This document shows positions 28,019 through 37,883 of a DNA stretch of 64,000 nt, in pieces. The position numbers were made by a program, and so were the translations under genes. Location: the NCBI RefSeq assembly GCF_026343955.1, contig NZ_JAPKNI010000009.1:117038-181037 (forward strand), written 5' to 3'. Position 1 is the first letter of the stretch; each line of letters opens with the position of its first letter. Below the pieces are notes generated by a model. The model did not search any database. It was given only the letters and a program-made list of their open reading frames with translations, and was not told the DNA's origin. Source of the DNA: Kaistia defluvii (GTDB lineage Bacteria > Pseudomonadota > Alphaproteobacteria > Rhizobiales > Kaistiaceae).

Positions 28019-28612
28019 TCAGGTGGCGGCCTTCGCCGCCAACGCCCGCACGATGTCGGCCACGGCATGCGCGGCCGCTTGCTTGCTGCCGCCGGTATCG
28101 ACGATGAAATGCGCCCGCCGCCGCTTTTCCGCGTCCGGCATCTGCCGCGCCAGGATCGCCTCGAGCCGCGCCGGCGTCATGCCGGGACGCTCCAGCACCC
28201 GCGCTGCCTGGATCTCGGCCGGGGCGCTGGCGACGACGACCACGTCGACGCGCCGTTCGGCCCCGGTTTCGAGCAGAAGCGGCACGTCGACAACGAACAT
28301 CGCGCGCCCCTCGCGCCGCGCCGCTTCCATCCGCTCTGCCTCGACGGCCTGCACCATCGGATGCACGATCGCCTCCAGCGCCGCGAGACCGGTCGGATCG
28401 GCGGCTAGCAGGGCGGAGAGCCGACCGCGGTCGACCACGTCGTCAAGGATCGCATCGGGAAACCGCTCGGCCACCCGCGGCACGGCGGCCCCGCGATAGA
28501 GCGCATGCACGACGGCGTCGGCATCATGCAGAACCGCGCCATGCGCGGCGAACAGTCGGGCGGTTGTCGACTTGCCCATGCCGATCGAGCCGGTGACGCC
28601 GATGACGATCAC
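28019..28612 (-). CDS. coaE: Dephospho-CoA kinase
   Basis: Final step of coenzyme A synthesis, phosphorylating the 3'-OH of dephospho-CoA. The 197-residue P-loop kinase begins IVIGVTGSIGMGKSTTARLF, with Walker A at residues 8-16. DVPLLLETGAERRVDVVVV near 105 is the conserved CoA-binding region. The start is GTG 28612, overlapping the aroE stop (GTGA). Confidence 0.96.
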   Translation of the reverse strand: MIVIGVTGSIGMGKSTTARLFAAHGAVLHDADAVVHALYRGAAVPRVAERFPDAILDDVVDRGRLSALLAADPTGLAALEAIVHPMVQAVEAERMEAARREGRAMFVVDVPLLLETGAERRVDVVVVASAPAEIQAARVLERPGMTPARLEAILARQMPDAEKRRRAHFIVDTGGSKQAAAHAVADIVRALAAKAAT

Positions 28613-29487
28613 GCCGCCGCACCCGTTTCCGTAATGCCCATATCGGCCAGGATCAGGCGGCGCAGTCCGGGCGTGACGACCGGCCGGCGGCCGAACCAGC
28701 GTTCAAAGCCCGGAACCGCCTGGTGCAGCAGCATGCCGAGCCCGTCGACCGTCCGCAGCCCGCGCGACCGCGCCGCCTTCAGCAGCGGCGTTTCGAGCGG
28801 GATGTAGACGATATCGGTGACGAGCAGGTCATCGCGCGCCATAGCGAGGTCGATGGTCAGCGGCGGCTGGCCTTCCATGCCGAGCGAGGTGGTGTTCACC
28901 AGCAATCCCGCTTGCGGCAGCAGGGCAGGGAGGTCGTCCCAGCCGGCTGGCCGGATATCGGGACCGAAACGCTCGGCCATCGCCTCGGCGCGGTCGCGGG
29001 TGCGGTTGACGACATGGATCGGCGCAAAGCCGCGCGCCTGCAGGGCCCAGATCACGGCCCTCGCGGCGCCGCCCGCCCCCAGCACGATCGCCGCGCCCGG
29101 ATTGGCGTCGAAGCCCGGCGCCCACTGATCGAGATTGGCAATGAAGCCCTCGGCGTCGGTGTTGGAGCCCATCAACCGGCCGTCTTCGAGCCAGACCGTG
29201 TTCACCGCGCCCAACGCAGTGGCGACGACATCGGCATGTGCGACCGAAGCAAAGGCCACTTCCTTGTGCGGGACGGTGACGTTGCAGCCGATGAAGGGTC
29301 CGCCGGCGAAATTCGCGAAAAAATCCGCGGCATGCTCCGGCTCGACGGGATGGCGCACATAATCGCCGATCAGGCCAAGCTCCGAGATCCAGTGGCGATG
29401 GATAATCGGCGAACGCGAATGCTTGACCGGCCAGCCAATGACGCAGGCGGTGGGCACAGCGGAAACCTGGAGCAAAGAAGGGGTCAT
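28609..29487 (-). CDS. aroE: Shikimate dehydrogenase
   Basis: NADPH-dependent reduction of 3-dehydroshikimate in aromatic amino acid synthesis. The 292-residue protein shows IGWPVKHSRSPIIHRHWISE at residues 17-36, catalytic Lys75 in NVTVPHKEVAF, GSNTDAEGF, the Rossmann motif VLGAGGAARAVIWAL near 137 and NTTSLGMEG. It overlaps coaE by 4 nt and follows maf by 9 nt. Confidence 0.96.
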   Translation of the reverse strand: MTPSLLQVSAVPTACVIGWPVKHSRSPIIHRHWISELGLIGDYVRHPVEPEHAADFFANFAGGPFIGCNVTVPHKEVAFASVAHADVVATALGAVNTVWLEDGRLMGSNTDAEGFIANLDQWAPGFDANPGAAIVLGAGGAARAVIWALQARGFAPIHVVNRTRDRAEAMAERFGPDIRPAGWDDLPALLPQAGLLVNTTSLGMEGQPPLTIDLAMARDDLLVTDIVYIPLETPLLKAARSRGLRTVDGLGMLLHQAVPGFERWFGRRPVVTPGLRRLILADMGITETGAAA

Positions 29488-29496
29488 GGCGCCTCG

Positions 29497-30084
29497 TCAG
29501 GACGGAAGGACGCCGCGCTGGCGCAGGATTTCGAGAAGCGGCAGCAGCGGCAGGCCGAGAATGCTGAAATAATCGCCCTCGATAGCCGAGAACAACTGGA
29601 TTCCGACGCCTTCCAGCAGATAAGCGCCGACGGACCACAGTGCCGAGTCTCCGGCCGCGTCGAGATAGCGTTCGATGTCTTCGTCATCGAGCGGCCGCAT
29701 GGTCAGGCTGGCCGTTGTGACGAGTTCCCAGACAATCTCGCCTGCTTCCGCCAGTACGACTGCTGTCCGCAGCCGATGCGTCTTGCCGGCCAGCCGGGCA
29801 ATCTGGCGCGCGGCGTCGGCGCGATCGGCCGGCTTGACGAAACGCTCGCCATCGAGATCGAGAACCTGGTCGCCGCCCAGCACGAGCGCGCCGGGGCCAT
29901 TGATCGCCAAAGCCTTGGCACGCGCGAGGGCCAGTGCGATCTCCGCTGGCGATGCCCCGGCCGCCAGCAACGGCGTTTCCAGCGCGCGTTCATCGACTTG
30001 AGGCGAAATCGCCTCGAAATCGATGCCGGCATTGCGAAGCAGAGCGATGCGGGTCGAACTGGTTGAAGCGAGAATCAGCCTCAT
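29497..30084 (-). CDS. maf: Maf family nucleotide pyrophosphatase
   Basis: House-cleaning pyrophosphatase that removes non-canonical or modified nucleotides. The 195-residue protein has [20 protein letters not shown] at the N-terminus (the Maf S-x-x-R motif), VDERALE, and [20 protein letters not shown] near residue 66 with the catalytic Asp. Whether it is of the dTTP/UTP or m7GTP type is not decidable by eye. It overlaps the ppsR gene by 4 nt (ATGA). Confidence 0.94.
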   Translation of the reverse strand: MRLILASTSSTRIALLRNAGIDFEAISPQVDERALETPLLAAGASPAEIALALARAKALAINGPGALVLGGDQVLDLDGERFVKPADRADAARQIARLAGKTHRLRTAVVLAEAGEIVWELVTTASLTMRPLDDEDIERYLDAAGDSALWSVGAYLLEGVGIQLFSAIEGDYFSILGLPLLPLLEILRQRGVLPS

Positions 30085-30944
30085 AGGATCGAGCCGTCCC
30101 TGGCGAGCGCGTCCTTGGCGCCGCCGGCCTGCTTGTTGCGCAGCGCCAGAATGGCGGCGGCGGTCTCCTCGATCGAGCGACGGGTCACATCGATGACGGG
30201 CCAGCCATTGCGCGCGCAGATCTTGCGCGTCGAGGCGATCTCGTTGGCCACCGCGGCGCGATCCACATAAGGATCGTCCTCGCCGAAGCTCGCATTGGAA
30301 AGAACGCGGTTCTCGCGCATCTGCACGATCCGGTCCGGCGTGGCGACAAGCGCGACGATCAACGGCTTCGTCGCTGCTTCCAGCTCGGCCGGCAGGCCAA
30401 TACCCGGTACGATCGGAATATTGGCGGTGCGCACGCCACGATTGGCAAGGTAGATGCTGGTCGGCGTCTTCGAGGTCCGGCTGACGCCGATGATCACGAT
30501 CTCGGCAAGATCGAGATCCTCCGGCAACTGGCCATCATCATGCATCATGGTGAAGGTCAGCGCTTCGATCCGCCGGAAATAATCGCCGTCCAGGGAATGC
30601 TGCGCGCCGACCCGAGCCTGGCTGGGAGCGCCGAGATAGGACTGGAACACCTGAAGCACGGGATCGAGTACGGAGAAACACGGCACGCCGATGTCGCGGC
30701 AGCCCTGCTCCAGCATCATGGCCATCGATCGGTCGACCAGCGTGAACAGGACGATGCCGGGCTCCTGGCCAATTTCGGCGACCAGCCTCTCGATCTGCTT
30801 GGGCGCGCGGACCATGGAATGCATGTGCTCGATGACTTCGACGCCCGGATACTGGGCGGAAGCTGCGCGGCCCACGGTCAGAAGCGTCTCGCCCGTCGCA
30901 TCGGATATCAGATGAAGGTGCAGGTGTCGGGCCTCGTTTTTCAC
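30081..30944 (-). CDS. ppsR: PPSR family kinase/pyrophosphorylase (DUF299)
   Basis: A 287-residue member of the bifunctional regulators that use ADP to phosphorylate, and inorganic phosphate to dephosphorylate, PEP synthetase or pyruvate phosphate dikinase. [20 protein letters not shown] opens the protein and [20 protein letters not shown] near residue 148 is the P-loop. The start is GTG 30944; no earlier codon fits the family. A DnaA-like box overlaps this start. In Caulobacter the homologous gene borders the replication origin on the side opposite hemE, as here. Confidence 0.94.
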   Translation of the reverse strand: MKNEARHLHLHLISDATGETLLTVGRAASAQYPGVEVIEHMHSMVRAPKQIERLVAEIGQEPGIVLFTLVDRSMAMMLEQGCRDIGVPCFSVLDPVLQVFQSYLGAPSQARVGAQHSLDGDYFRRIEALTFTMMHDDGQLPEDLDLAEIVIIGVSRTSKTPTSIYLANRGVRTANIPIVPGIGLPAELEAATKPLIVALVATPDRIVQMRENRVLSNASFGEDDPYVDRAAVANEIASTRKICARNGWPVIDVTRRSIEETAAAILALRNKQAGGAKDALARDGSIL

Positions 30945-31348
30945 ACTGTCATCCCCAGGGCTGTGGACAGGACGGGGATAAACTCCCGGTCCGGTCGCGA
31001 GCGCCCGCCTTGTCCCCGATGGCCGGAAAATCATCAACAGCGGCTGGGCCTGGGGACAAAGATTCAGGGCTGTCGAGGGAATTGCGCGTTAAGAAGTTAT
31101 TAACCAATACCTTAACGACATATGAACAGCCGAATCCAGATAGCGAAGATTGTAGGCATCGAAAAAATCGAAAATGACTCAAGGGGATAGTGCGAAACGA
31201 TCGCTGTTGCTCCCCAAATGGATTCACAGCCGGCTGGAATCGGGCCTGTTAGCAGCCGGCGTCTCGGTCGCATTGTGGACAGCGCTGAATGACGGTAATC
31301 CACCGTCTAAAAGAAGAAGAAACTACAGATAGATCTCTTTCTTTGGTG
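30937..31348. other. Candidate chromosomal replication origin (oriC)
   Basis: This non-coding spacer lies between leftward ppsR and rightward hemE, the same neighbours that flank the Caulobacter origin. Transcription flips from leftward (13.4-30.9 kb mostly) to rightward here. The centre (about 31081-31180) is much richer in A/T than the window. DnaA-like boxes include TTTTTCACA (30937-30945), two identical TGTGGACAG sites (30962-30970, 31274-31282), GGATTCACA (31220-31228) and TAATCCACC (31296-31304); all are degenerate. Five GANTC sites lie at 31061, 31132, 31176, 31221 and 31237, and a CtrA box at 31089-31104. The promoters of ppsR and hemE must also lie here. Origin function is inferred. 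Confidence 0.75.
31089..31104. promoter_or_regulatory. CtrA-binding box in the candidate origin
   Basis: TTAA-GAAGTTA-TTAAC is an exact match to the full CtrA site (TTAA-N7-TTAA plus C). A further TTAAC at 31112-31116 has an 8-nt gap and is a weaker second site. In Caulobacter, phosphorylated CtrA at such sites represses initiation. Confidence 0.7.
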
Positions 31349-31378
31349 ATGGTGGTGCAGAACAGTTCGACGGCATTG

Positions 31379-32401
31379 ATGACGAAGGCGCGCCTGCTGC
31401 GCGTGCTGGATGGCGAAGCCATCGCCCAGCCGCCCATGTGGCTGATGCGGCAAGCGGGGCGCTATCTGCCGGAATATCGCGCGCTGCGGACCAAGGCCGG
31501 ATCCTTCCTCGATCTCTGCTACACGCCGGAACTGGCGACGGAAGTCACGCTGCAGCCGATCCGACGCTTCGGCTTCGATGCGGCGATCCTGTTCTCCGAC
31601 ATTCTTGTGATCCCGCATGCGCTCGGCCGCGACGTCCGCTTCGTCGAAGGCGAGGGTCCGCGCCTGGATCCCATCGACATCGCCGATATCGAGCAACTCA
31701 CGACCCATGCCGTCCTTGAACGATTGGCGCCCGTGCTGGAGACCGTGAGCGCAGTTCGACGCGAGCTGGCTCCGGACAAGGCCCTGATCGGCTTCTGCGG
31801 GGCTCCGTGGACCGTTGCGACCTACATGATCGCCGGCAGGGGGACTCCGGACCAGGCGCCCTCGCGTCTTCTGGCGGCACGCGACCCGCAGGCGCTGGAC
31901 CGGCTGATCGACAAGCTGGTGCAGGCCTCGATCGTCTATCTGGTGGCGCAGCTTCGGGCCGGCGCCGATGCGGTGCAGGTCTTCGACAGCTGGTCGCGCG
32001 TGCTTTCGCCCGCCGCCTTCGAGCGCTGGTCGGCCGGGCCGATCGCGCGGATCGTCGCCGGCGTTCGCGCCGAAATCCCGGGTGCGCGCTTCATCGGTTT
32101 TCCCAAGGGCGCGGATCGCGGCCTCGTCTCGTTCGTCGAAACCACGGGGGTCAACGCGGTGGGGGTCGACTGGACCGTGCCGCTGGCGACCGTCCGCCAG
32201 GAAATCGCCGATCGCGCAGCTATCCAGGGCAATCTGGATCCGATGGTCCTGGTTGCCGGCGGAACCCAGCTCGATGATGCCGTCGATGAAATTCTTGACG
32301 CGATGCGCGGCGCAAGACTGATTTTCAACCTGGGTCACGGAATCGTGCCCCAAACGCCGATCGAGCATGTCGAGCGTCTCGTTGAACGCGTGCGACGCTA
32401 G
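31379..32401 (+). CDS. hemE: Uroporphyrinogen decarboxylase
   Basis: Converts uroporphyrinogen III to coproporphyrinogen III in heme synthesis. The 340-residue protein has [20 protein letters not shown] near the start, with catalytic Arg residues, [14 protein letters not shown] with the conserved Asp, and the C-terminal [15 protein letters not shown] 31379 gives the family start ([13 protein letters not shown]). ATG 31349 would add ten residues; neither has a clear ribosome site. It is the first gene to the right of the candidate origin, followed 14 nt later by hemJ. Confidence 0.96.
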   Translation: MTKARLLRVLDGEAIAQPPMWLMRQAGRYLPEYRALRTKAGSFLDLCYTPELATEVTLQPIRRFGFDAAILFSDILVIPHALGRDVRFVEGEGPRLDPIDIADIEQLTTHAVLERLAPVLETVSAVRRELAPDKALIGFCGAPWTVATYMIAGRGTPDQAPSRLLAARDPQALDRLIDKLVQASIVYLVAQLRAGADAVQVFDSWSRVLSPAAFERWSAGPIARIVAGVRAEIPGARFIGFPKGADRGLVSFVETTGVNAVGVDWTVPLATVRQEIADRAAIQGNLDPMVLVAGGTQLDDAVDEILDAMRGARLIFNLGHGIVPQTPIEHVERLVERVRR

Positions 32402-32415
32402 GGCAGGGGAAGCAC

Positions 32416-32844
32416 ATGGCCTATTACGACTGGATCAAGGCGCTGCATGTCATTTCGGTGATTGCATGGATGGCGGGGATCTTCTATCTGCCGCGCCTTT
32501 TCGTCTATCATACCGGCGCGGCGGTTGGCTCCGACAAGTCCGAGACGTTCAAGGTGATGGAAGCCAAGCTGCTGCGGCTGATCATGAATCCGGCGATGAT
32601 CCTGACCTGGATCACCGGCCTCACCATCGTGCGTCTCGGCGGCTGGGAACAGCAGCCCTGGTTCATGGCGAAATTCGTGCTTGTCGTCGCCATGTCGGCT
32701 TTCCACATGTGGCTGGCCTCGTGCCGAAAGGCCTTCGCAGCGGACCGGAACACTCGCTCGGAGCGGGCTTTTCGCCTCGCCAACGAGATTCCGACGGTGC
32801 TGATGGTGCTGATCGTCATCCTTGTTGTGGTCAAGCCGTTCTAG
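32416..32844 (+). CDS. hemJ: Protoporphyrinogen oxidase HemJ
   Basis: A 142-residue membrane protein with four hydrophobic helices that oxidises protoporphyrinogen IX to protoporphyrin IX. WIKALHVISVIAWMAGIFYL and PRLFVYH at the N-terminus carry the conserved His11 and the arginine that are typical of HemJ, and KAFAADRNTRSERAFRLANE precedes the last helix. AGGGGAAGC precedes the ATG, and hemE lies directly upstream, so two heme-pathway enzymes are probably cotranscribed. Confidence 0.95.
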   Translation: MAYYDWIKALHVISVIAWMAGIFYLPRLFVYHTGAAVGSDKSETFKVMEAKLLRLIMNPAMILTWITGLTIVRLGGWEQQPWFMAKFVLVVAMSAFHMWLASCRKAFAADRNTRSERAFRLANEIPTVLMVLIVILVVVKPF

Positions 32845-33066
32845 GTTTCTGCGAAATTGCGACGTTCCTGCCGCTTGCCGTGGAACCGGCGAGCGATTAT
32901 GGTGCGCCATCTTGTCGAAGCAGACGGATGCCGGTTGACCTGCCAGGGACGACCGAAGCATCGCGCCGGTGGGCATAGCTCCCGCCAGGCTGAAGTTCTG
33001 CCAATCCCCTTTTTCGATACCCTTCGATCCATCCTTTCCTGAATCCCAACGAGATTCACAAAACCC

Positions 33067-34332
33067 ATGCGTGAAATGAAACTACAGGACCTCAAGGCGA
33101 AGTCCCCGACGGAGCTGCTGGCCTTCGCCGAGGAACTTGAGGTCGAGAATGCGAGCACCCTGCGCAAGCAGGAACTGATGTTCGCGATCCTCAAGCAGCT
33201 GGCCGACAACGACGTCGAGATCGTCGGGCAAGGCGTTGTCGAAGTGCTGCAGGATGGCTTCGGCTTCCTGCGCTCGCCCGACGCCAACTATCTCGCCGGA
33301 CCCGACGATATCTATGTCTCTCCCTCGCAGATTCGCCGCTTCTCGCTGCGGACGGGCGATACGGTCGAGGGCTATATCCGCAGTCCCAAGGATGGCGAGC
33401 GCTATTTCGCCCTGCTCAAGGTCTCGACGATCAATTTCGAGGACCCGGACAAGGCGCGCCACAAGGTTCACTTCGACAATCTGACGCCGCTCTACCCGAA
33501 CGAGCGCTTCAGGATGGAGCTCGAGGTTCAGCACGGCAAGGACATGACGCCCCGGATCATCGATCTGGTCGCGCCGCTCGGCAAAGGCCAGCGCGCGCTC
33601 GTCACCGCGCCGCCGCGCACCGGTAAGACGGTGTTCCTGCAGAACATCGCCCATTCGATCGCCGAAAATCATCCCGAGTGCTATCTCATCGTGCTGCTGA
33701 TCGATGAGCGTCCGGAAGAAGTGACGGACATGCAGCGTTCGGTGAAGGGCGAGGTCATTTCCTCGACCTTCGACGAGCCGGCCACCCGCCACGTCGCCGT
33801 CGCCGAAATGGTCATCGAAAAGGCCAAGCGCCTGGTCGAACATGGCCGAGACGTCGTCATCCTGCTCGATTCGATCACCCGCCTCGGCCGCGCCTACAAC
33901 ACCGTGGTGCCGTCCTCCGGCAAGGTGCTGACCGGTGGTGTCGACGCCAATGCGCTGCAGCGGCCGAAGCGCTTCTTCGGCGCAGCGCGCAACATCGAGG
34001 AAGGCGGCTCGCTGACCATCATCGCGACCGCGCTGATCGATACCGGCAGCCGTATGGACGAAGTCATCTTCGAAGAGTTCAAGGGCACCGGTAACTCGGA
34101 AATCATCCTGGACCGCAAGGTGGCCGACAAGCGGACCTTCCCGGCGATCGACATCACCCGCTCGGGTACGCGCAAGGAAGAGCTGCTGGTTCCGCCGGAC
34201 GTGCTCAAGAAGATGTATGTGCTGCGCCGCATCCTCATGCCGATGGGCACGGTCGACGCGATCGAGTTCCTGCTCGACAAGCTCAAGCAGACGAAACACA
34301 ACTCCGATTTCTTCGACCAGATGAACACCTGA
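33067..34332 (+). CDS. rho: Transcription termination factor Rho
   Basis: Hexameric RNA-dependent ATPase that ends transcription. In this 421-residue protein the N-terminal RNA-binding domain ([20 protein letters not shown] near residue 57) is followed by the ATPase domain with Walker [15 protein letters not shown] near 180 and the Q/R-loop region. PIGMGTV-type variation is seen in [17 protein letters not shown]. Length is standard, with no large N-terminal insert. The 222-nt upstream spacer (32845-33066) holds no gene; Rho mRNAs often have regulated leaders, but no specific structure was recognised. Confidence 0.97.
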   Translation: MREMKLQDLKAKSPTELLAFAEELEVENASTLRKQELMFAILKQLADNDVEIVGQGVVEVLQDGFGFLRSPDANYLAGPDDIYVSPSQIRRFSLRTGDTVEGYIRSPKDGERYFALLKVSTINFEDPDKARHKVHFDNLTPLYPNERFRMELEVQHGKDMTPRIIDLVAPLGKGQRALVTAPPRTGKTVFLQNIAHSIAENHPECYLIVLLIDERPEEVTDMQRSVKGEVISSTFDEPATRHVAVAEMVIEKAKRLVEHGRDVVILLDSITRLGRAYNTVVPSSGKVLTGGVDANALQRPKRFFGAARNIEEGGSLTIIATALIDTGSRMDEVIFEEFKGTGNSEIILDRKVADKRTFPAIDITRSGTRKEELLVPPDVLKKMYVLRRILMPMGTVDAIEFLLDKLKQTKHNSDFFDQMNT

Positions 34333-34370
34333 TCGATCTTTTCGCGGCTCTTCGGAGCGCGCCTGCGACG

Positions 34371-34404
34371 CGAAAATGGCCGGGCTTTTGCCCGGCCATT
34401 TTCG
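34371..34404. terminator. Intrinsic terminator after rho
   Basis: A perfect 15-bp stem (34371-34385 with 34390-34404) has loop TTTT. Its arms end in AAAA and TTTT, so it can act in both directions, serving rho and the convergent DUF255 gene. Confidence 0.92.
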
Positions 34405-34435
34405 TTTGGGCTGTTAGCACCGCGGTAACGATTCG

Positions 34436-36454
34436 TTAGCCATCCGCGCGAAGCAGGGCGATCAGCGCGTCCCGTTCGGTGACGGGAAGCGAGCAGCTGC
34501 CTTCCCGACAGACATAGGCGGTCGCTTTTCCATCGGTCGTCGTCTTGCCATGCGCCGGGTGGCTGGCGGGCAGGGCGCGATCCCCGGACCGGACATCGAG
34601 CACGAAGGTCGGTCGCCAGTGGTCGATCACGGCGTGCCGGAGACTCGCGCCATCGTCGTCGGGGGAGGTCAGGATGACGATGGTTCGCACCGCGAGGCGA
34701 AGGTCGAGGCCGGATAGCAGGCTCGCCGTGCCGAAGACGTTGCGGTTGATAAAGGGCGAGGCGGCTTCGAGCACCGCGTCGGCGCGGTCGCGGTAGCGAT
34801 CCTCGCCTGTCAGCGCCCAGAGCCGCGCCAGGCTGTCGACGGCGAGGCCATGCGGATTGGGGGCTGCGTCGTCGATCCGATCGGCCTTGCGCAGGATCAG
34901 CGCCTCGGCGTCGGCGGCGGTGAAGAAATAGCCGCCCTCGCCGTCGCCGTGATGCGCCTCCAGCTGATCCAGGAAGTGGATCGCCGGGTCGAGCCAGGCA
35001 GGATCCTGCGTCGCCTGATGCAGTGCGATCGCCGCCTTGGCCATGGACGCGAGATCGGACGAGAAGCCGGGGAATACCATTTGTCCGTGGCGCGCCGCGT
35101 GGCCGAGCCGACCCTCGTGCGAAACCGATTCGGCTATGAAACGAAATGCCCGCGCCGCGAGGTCGATCCAGTCCGGCCGGTGCATCAGCATGCCCGCCGT
35201 GGCGAGGCCGGCGATGGCATAGCCGTTCCAGTCGACCAGGATCTTGTCGTCGAGGCCCGGCCGGACCCGACTTGCGCGCCGTTCGAGCATGCGGCCGAGC
35301 AGCTTGTCCAGGCGAGCTTGCTGCGCGACATCCAGCGGCTCGGGGCTGCGCAGTCGATTCGGGATCGAAACGCCTTCCCAATTGCCTTCCGGCCGGATGT
35401 CATAGTGCGCAGCGACGAAGGCCGCGTCATCGCGACCCAGCAATTCGTCCAGCTCGCCGCGGCTCCAGACATAGAACCGGCCCTCATGTCCCTCGCTGTC
35501 GGCGTCGAGGCTTGCTGAAAAGGCGCCGCCGGCGGTCAGCATCTCGCGCTGCAGCCAGCCGATCGTCGTCTCGACCCGGCTGCGATAGATCGCGCCGGCG
35601 CCGCTGATGCCGGAGAGCAGGCTCAATTGCTCGATCAGCAGGCCATTGTCGGACAGCATCTTCTCGAAATGCGGCACCAGCCAGTCCGCATCCGTGCTGT
35701 AGCGGGCGAAGCCGCCGCCGACGTGATCGAAGATGCCGCCGTTGCTCATACCGAGCAGGGCAGCGTCCACGGCGCGGGCCAGATTGCCATTGCCGGTGCG
35801 ATGCGCGCTGCGAGCCAAGAAATCGAGCGCGGCGGTGTTGGGAAATTTCGGCGCGCCCTTGGTGCCGCCGCGCTCCAGATCCATGATCGACAGGATCGAT
35901 CGCGCCGCCTCGTCGAGCAGCGTCCGGTCGAGAGCGGGACCGGCGCTCTCCCGGCGCGGCTGCAGATGCGCCGCGATGCGGTCGGCCTGGGCCAGGATTT
36001 GTTCCCGGTCGTCGGCATAGAAGGCCGAGATCTGGGTCAGCACGTCGGTGAAGCCGGGACGGCCATAGCGCGATGTCTTGGGAAAATAGGTGCCGCCCCA
36101 GATCGGCTTGCCCTCCGGCGTCAGGAACATCGTCAGCGGCCAGCCGCCCTGATCGCTCAGGGCATGCAGCGCGGCCATGTAGATCTGGTCGATGTCAGGC
36201 CGTTCCTCGCGATCGACCTTGATGTTGACGAATAGACGGTTCATCACCGCGGCCGTCGCCGGATCCTCGAACGATTCATGCGCCATGACATGGCACCAGT
36301 GACAGGCGGCATAGCCGATCGACAGCAGGATCGGCACATCGCGGTCGCGGGCTTCCTGCAAGGCGGCTGCGTTCCAGCCGCGCCAGTGCACGGGATTGTC
36401 CTGATGCTGCAGCAGATAGGGGCTTGTCTCGAAGCGCAGCAGGTTTTCGGTCAT
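34436..36454 (-). CDS. Thioredoxin domain-containing protein, DUF255/YyaL family
   Basis: A 672-residue protein of the YyaL/SPATA20 family. The N-terminal thioredoxin-like domain has the unusual motif Cys51-His-Trp-Cys54 in SIGYAACHWCHVMAHESFED. A long six-hairpin (alpha/alpha) glycosidase-like domain follows (GGFARYSTDADWLVPHFEKM near residue 255, LDDKILVDWNGYAIAGLATA near 400). Function in bacteria is not established. It is the only minus-strand gene in the rightward block between hemE and parB, so it runs against the inferred replication direction. Divergent from mnmE. Confidence 0.9.
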   Translation of the reverse strand: MTENLLRFETSPYLLQHQDNPVHWRGWNAAALQEARDRDVPILLSIGYAACHWCHVMAHESFEDPATAAVMNRLFVNIKVDREERPDIDQIYMAALHALSDQGGWPLTMFLTPEGKPIWGGTYFPKTSRYGRPGFTDVLTQISAFYADDREQILAQADRIAAHLQPRRESAGPALDRTLLDEAARSILSIMDLERGGTKGAPKFPNTAALDFLARSAHRTGNGNLARAVDAALLGMSNGGIFDHVGGGFARYSTDADWLVPHFEKMLSDNGLLIEQLSLLSGISGAGAIYRSRVETTIGWLQREMLTAGGAFSASLDADSEGHEGRFYVWSRGELDELLGRDDAAFVAAHYDIRPEGNWEGVSIPNRLRSPEPLDVAQQARLDKLLGRMLERRASRVRPGLDDKILVDWNGYAIAGLATAGMLMHRPDWIDLAARAFRFIAESVSHEGRLGHAARHGQMVFPGFSSDLASMAKAAIALHQATQDPAWLDPAIHFLDQLEAHHGDGEGGYFFTAADAEALILRKADRIDDAAPNPHGLAVDSLARLWALTGEDRYRDRADAVLEAASPFINRNVFGTASLLSGLDLRLAVRTIVILTSPDDDGASLRHAVIDHWRPTFVLDVRSGDRALPASHPAHGKTTTDGKATAYVCREGSCSLPVTERDALIALLRADG

Positions 36455-36538
36455 GAGGCTCTCTGGCTTTTCGGGCTTCGGGGCTTCTAGGGTAGGACGG
36501 TGCGCGCGGCGCGCCTAGGGTAACGAAACGGATTGACC

Positions 36539-37867
36539 ATGAGCTCCGCACGCGACGACACCATCTTTGCCTTGTCCAGCGGTGCGGCCCCATCGGGGGT
36601 GGCGGTGATCCGCCTGTCCGGCAAAGGCGTTCGATTCGGACTCGAAACATTGCTCGGCGGGGTGACGCCGGCCCGCCTGGCGACGCTGCGCACGCTGCGC
36701 GCTCCGGATACGGCGGAAATCCTCGATCGCGGACTCGTTCTGTTCTTCGCCGGGCCCGCGAGCTTCACCGGCGAGGATGTCGCGGAACTGCAGGTGCATG
36801 GCGGCCGCGCGGTGATCGCGAGCGTCCTCAAGGCGCTGGGTTCCCTGCCGGGATATCGCCATGCCGAGGCTGGCGAGTTCACCCGCCGCGCCTTCGAGAA
36901 TGGCCGTGCGGATCTGACCGAGATCGAGGGATTGGCGGATCTGGTCGCCGCCGAGACGGAGATGCAGCGCCGCCTGGCGATTCGCCAGGCCGATGGCGGC
37001 CTGCGTATGCTCTATGAGACGTGGCGGCACCGGCTGATCCGCGCCCGCGCGCTGATCGAGGCCGGGCTCGACTTCGTCGACGAGGAAGACGTGCCGGACG
37101 ATGTGATGGCGCCGGCCTGGTCCGAGGCGGCGGGTGTGGCGCGCGAAATGGCGGGGCATCTGGACGACCAGCATTTTGGCGAGCGGGTGCGCGACGGTTT
37201 CGAGGTCGTACTGCTGGGGCCGCCCAATGCCGGCAAGTCGAGCCTGATGAATGCGCTGGTCCGGCGGGAGGCCGCGATCGTGACGGCCGAACCCGGCACG
37301 ACCCGCGACCTGATCGAGGTTTCGCTGGATATCGCCGGGCATGCGGTGACGCTGGTCGATACGGCGGGATTGCGCGATACCGAAAGCGTGGTCGAACGGG
37401 AAGGGATCGCCCGGGCCCGGCGACGGGCGGGAACCGCTGACCTGGTTCTGGCGCTTTCCGATAACGACTCCTGGTCCGAAACGATTCCCGAGGGTCCCGC
37501 GTCCCTGCGGGTGCGCACCAAGATCGACCTCCTCGATTCGGACGCGAAACGAGTCCTGGAGGCTGCGGACATAGGCGTTTCGGCGCGCGATGGCACCGGC
37601 CTGGACAGGCTTGTCGCGGCGATTGGCGACGCCCTGGACCTTGCCCGGCCGATGCCGACAGCCCTAATCACCCGCTCGCGCCAACGGGATGGAATCACCC
37701 GTTCCCTCGGCTTCCTGCAGGAACTGGCGCGGGATGGCGACCGGGCGATCGAGGTCAAGGCGGAACTGCTGCGCGGCGCCGCCGATGCGCTTGGCCGCGT
37801 CACCGGAAAGGTCGATGTCGAGGACCTGCTGGATGTGATCTTCGCCGAATTCTGCATCGGCAAATAG
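36539..37867 (+). CDS. mnmE: tRNA uridine-5-carboxymethylaminomethyl(34) synthesis GTPase MnmE
   Basis: Works with MnmG to modify the wobble uridine of several tRNAs. The 442-residue protein has the tetrahydrofolate-binding N-domain (DTIFALSSGAAPSGVAVIRL), the GTPase domain with P-loop GPPNAGKSSLMNALV near residue 229 and LVDTAGLRDTESVVEREGI, and the C-terminal CIGK motif, whose Cys is required for activity. ATG 36539 is preferred over TTG 36533. A parS site and mnmG follow. Confidence 0.96.
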   Translation: MSSARDDTIFALSSGAAPSGVAVIRLSGKGVRFGLETLLGGVTPARLATLRTLRAPDTAEILDRGLVLFFAGPASFTGEDVAELQVHGGRAVIASVLKALGSLPGYRHAEAGEFTRRAFENGRADLTEIEGLADLVAAETEMQRRLAIRQADGGLRMLYETWRHRLIRARALIEAGLDFVDEEDVPDDVMAPAWSEAAGVAREMAGHLDDQHFGERVRDGFEVVLLGPPNAGKSSLMNALVRREAAIVTAEPGTTRDLIEVSLDIAGHAVTLVDTAGLRDTESVVEREGIARARRRAGTADLVLALSDNDSWSETIPEGPASLRVRTKIDLLDSDAKRVLEAADIGVSARDGTGLDRLVAAIGDALDLARPMPTALITRSRQRDGITRSLGFLQELARDGDRAIEVKAELLRGAADALGRVTGKVDVEDLLDVIFAEFCIGK

Positions 37868-37883
37868 GATCGTTTCGGAGGCG

